From NCBI GenBank assembly GCA_905220665.1, contig CAJNAR010000058.1, positions 1 through 48,320 of the forward strand: DNA of 48,320 nucleotides, written 5' to 3'. Below the pieces are notes generated by a model that worked only from the letters and a program-made list of their open reading frames with translations, made no database searches and was not told the origin of the DNA. Source of the stretch: Albugo candida. Lineage: Eukaryota > Oomycota > Peronosporomycetes > Albuginales > Albuginaceae. Of the stretch, positions 47,774 to 48,320 are shown piece by piece; within the stretch, counting starts at the first letter, position 1; every line of letters begins with the position of its first letter. A program made the translations under genes and the position numbers.

Positions 47774-48320
47774 ACGACTCGGCACCAATTGCATACATGA
47801 AACAGACGAATCAATGATTCCACGATACATGTGATAAAACATCCGATATTTGCTACTTTGATCAATCTCGTTCCGTTTAGAATTGGAAAGCTGAAGCCAT
47901 CGTGACAAAATACTCGCGTTATATAACTGAATTACCAGACAAGCTGGACTATCTTTTTGATTGGAAATTGGTATTATCTAAGAATTCGTCCGTTCGTAAT
48001 GCGGGACAAATTTAGAGCTTCTTCGTATTCCACAACTTCTTTACGTAATAGCTCATCTGTACTTGCTTGTTTTCTGTATCCATATAGCTCGTATGCTTGC
48101 CTTCAAATTGGGTTGTATTCGCTATCTACCTAGCAATAAGCTGTACGTATGGTACTTCACGCATCTGAAATGCACATCACTGACAAAAATCGAGAAAGGT
48201 CACTCTCGCTTCGAGTGTATTGGGCTGCTTGGAAAAAATCTCCGAAACTACGTAGTTTGTGCAACGGCTTGCTAGCTCGTATCTTAGTGGCAGCTACTAA
48301 TTTTGTATGTTCAATCTATT
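47774..48320 (+). repeat. Satellite unit 47 (partial, cut by the window edge)
   Basis: The first 547 bases of a unit, with actCgg in the anchor as in unit 45, ctGaatt, and a private aaaaaTcg. It stops before the second palindrome. Confidence 0.95.

Larger units (their letters stand above)
1..48320 (+). repeat. Tandem satellite array, monomer about 1,018 bp, covering the whole window
   Basis: The anchor ACGACTTGGCACC (ACGACTCGG in two late copies) recurs at 1, 1019, 2037, 3056, 4075, 5093 and so on to 47774, with spacings of 1,016-1,020 bp except for one interval of 1,964 bp. All copies are in the same orientation. No stretch between anchors fails to align to the monomer, so there is no unique DNA, inserted transposon, RNA gene or coding gene. 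Offsets used in other entries are the coordinates of unit 1. The family is not one I recognise by sequence. A nuclear satellite is inferred from the structure; neither chromosome location nor species can be read from it. Confidence 0.99.
30548..48320 (+). repeat. Zone 3: homogenised type B units 31-47
   Basis: Every unit that can be read here has cgtaAtag (offset 276), two T at offset 159-161, aTgcttg (offset 322) and, apart from unit 46, an unremarkable length of 1,017-1,019 bp. A secondary gradient runs left to right: gTtcg at offset 316 gives way to gCtcg from unit 37, GCGC at offset 579 becomes common from unit 37, and ctGaatt near offset 156 appears from unit 44. Unit 34 is rearranged and unit 43 has a diverged tail. 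Confidence 0.85.

Noticed and set aside
1..48320. rDNA spacer, Helitron-derived repeat, CRISPR array or LTR element as the source of the periodicity
   Set aside because: No rRNA sequence, no short repeat/unique spacer alternation, no terminal CTRR hairpin arrangement, no long terminal repeats and no transposase or reverse transcriptase similarity in any frame.
1..48320. A novel gene-encoded system (defence, mobile or biosynthetic)
   Set aside because: There is no coding sequence I can support anywhere in the window, so such a claim would be unsupported.

Overview
The whole 48,320-base window is one uninterrupted head-to-tail satellite array with no unique flanking DNA and no gene I can support. 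The monomer is about 1,018 bp (standard copies 1,016-1,020 bp), all in the same orientation. I count 45 standard full-length units, one rearranged double-length unit (33600-35563) and one partial unit at the right edge (47774-48320). Unit boundaries are arbitrary: I start each unit at ACGACTTGGCACC, so unit 1 starts at base 1, and 'offset N' means the base aligned to position N of unit 1. Neighbouring units typically differ at a few to about 30 positions, mostly substitutions plus one-base indels. All alignments and counts were made by eye.

The organism cannot be named. A gene-free array of roughly 1-kb monomers with higher-order structure is typical of eukaryotic nuclear satellite DNA (centromeric, pericentromeric, subtelomeric or knob-like heterochromatin). 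Base composition is moderately AT-rich. The short ORFs recur because the DNA recurs: 1,018 is not a multiple of three, they overlap in several frames, and one-base indels break or fuse them without apparent constraint. I treat none as coding.

Layout. Zone 1 (1-11204, units 1-11) consists of 'type A' units (cgtaCtag at offset 276, T3 at offset 159-161) and shows recent block duplications of about four units (unit 1/5, 2/6) and three units (6-8 = 9-11). Zone 2 (11205-30547, units 12-30) mixes type A with 'type B' units (cgtaAtag, T2, aTgcttg at offset 322). It holds a perfect-looking single-unit duplication (12 = 13) and a higher-order repeat of about five units, period about 5.09 kb, with hybrid monomers. 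Zone 3 (30548-48320, units 31-47) is homogenised to type B, has one- and two-unit duplications and contains the rearranged unit 34.

Within the monomer, the structures that stand out are two 14-bp palindromes with a CpG at the dyad centre (offsets 473-486 and 572-585), both with that CpG polymorphic; a pair of overlapping, mutually exclusive hairpins (offsets 419-443); and a TTCG-N5-CGGGA motif (offsets 221-234) that resembles a CENP-B box with a spacer two bases too short. The best candidate for something unusual is the combination of nested higher-order repeats, zonal homogenisation and the scrambled unit at 34.5-35.1 kb, rather than any gene system.
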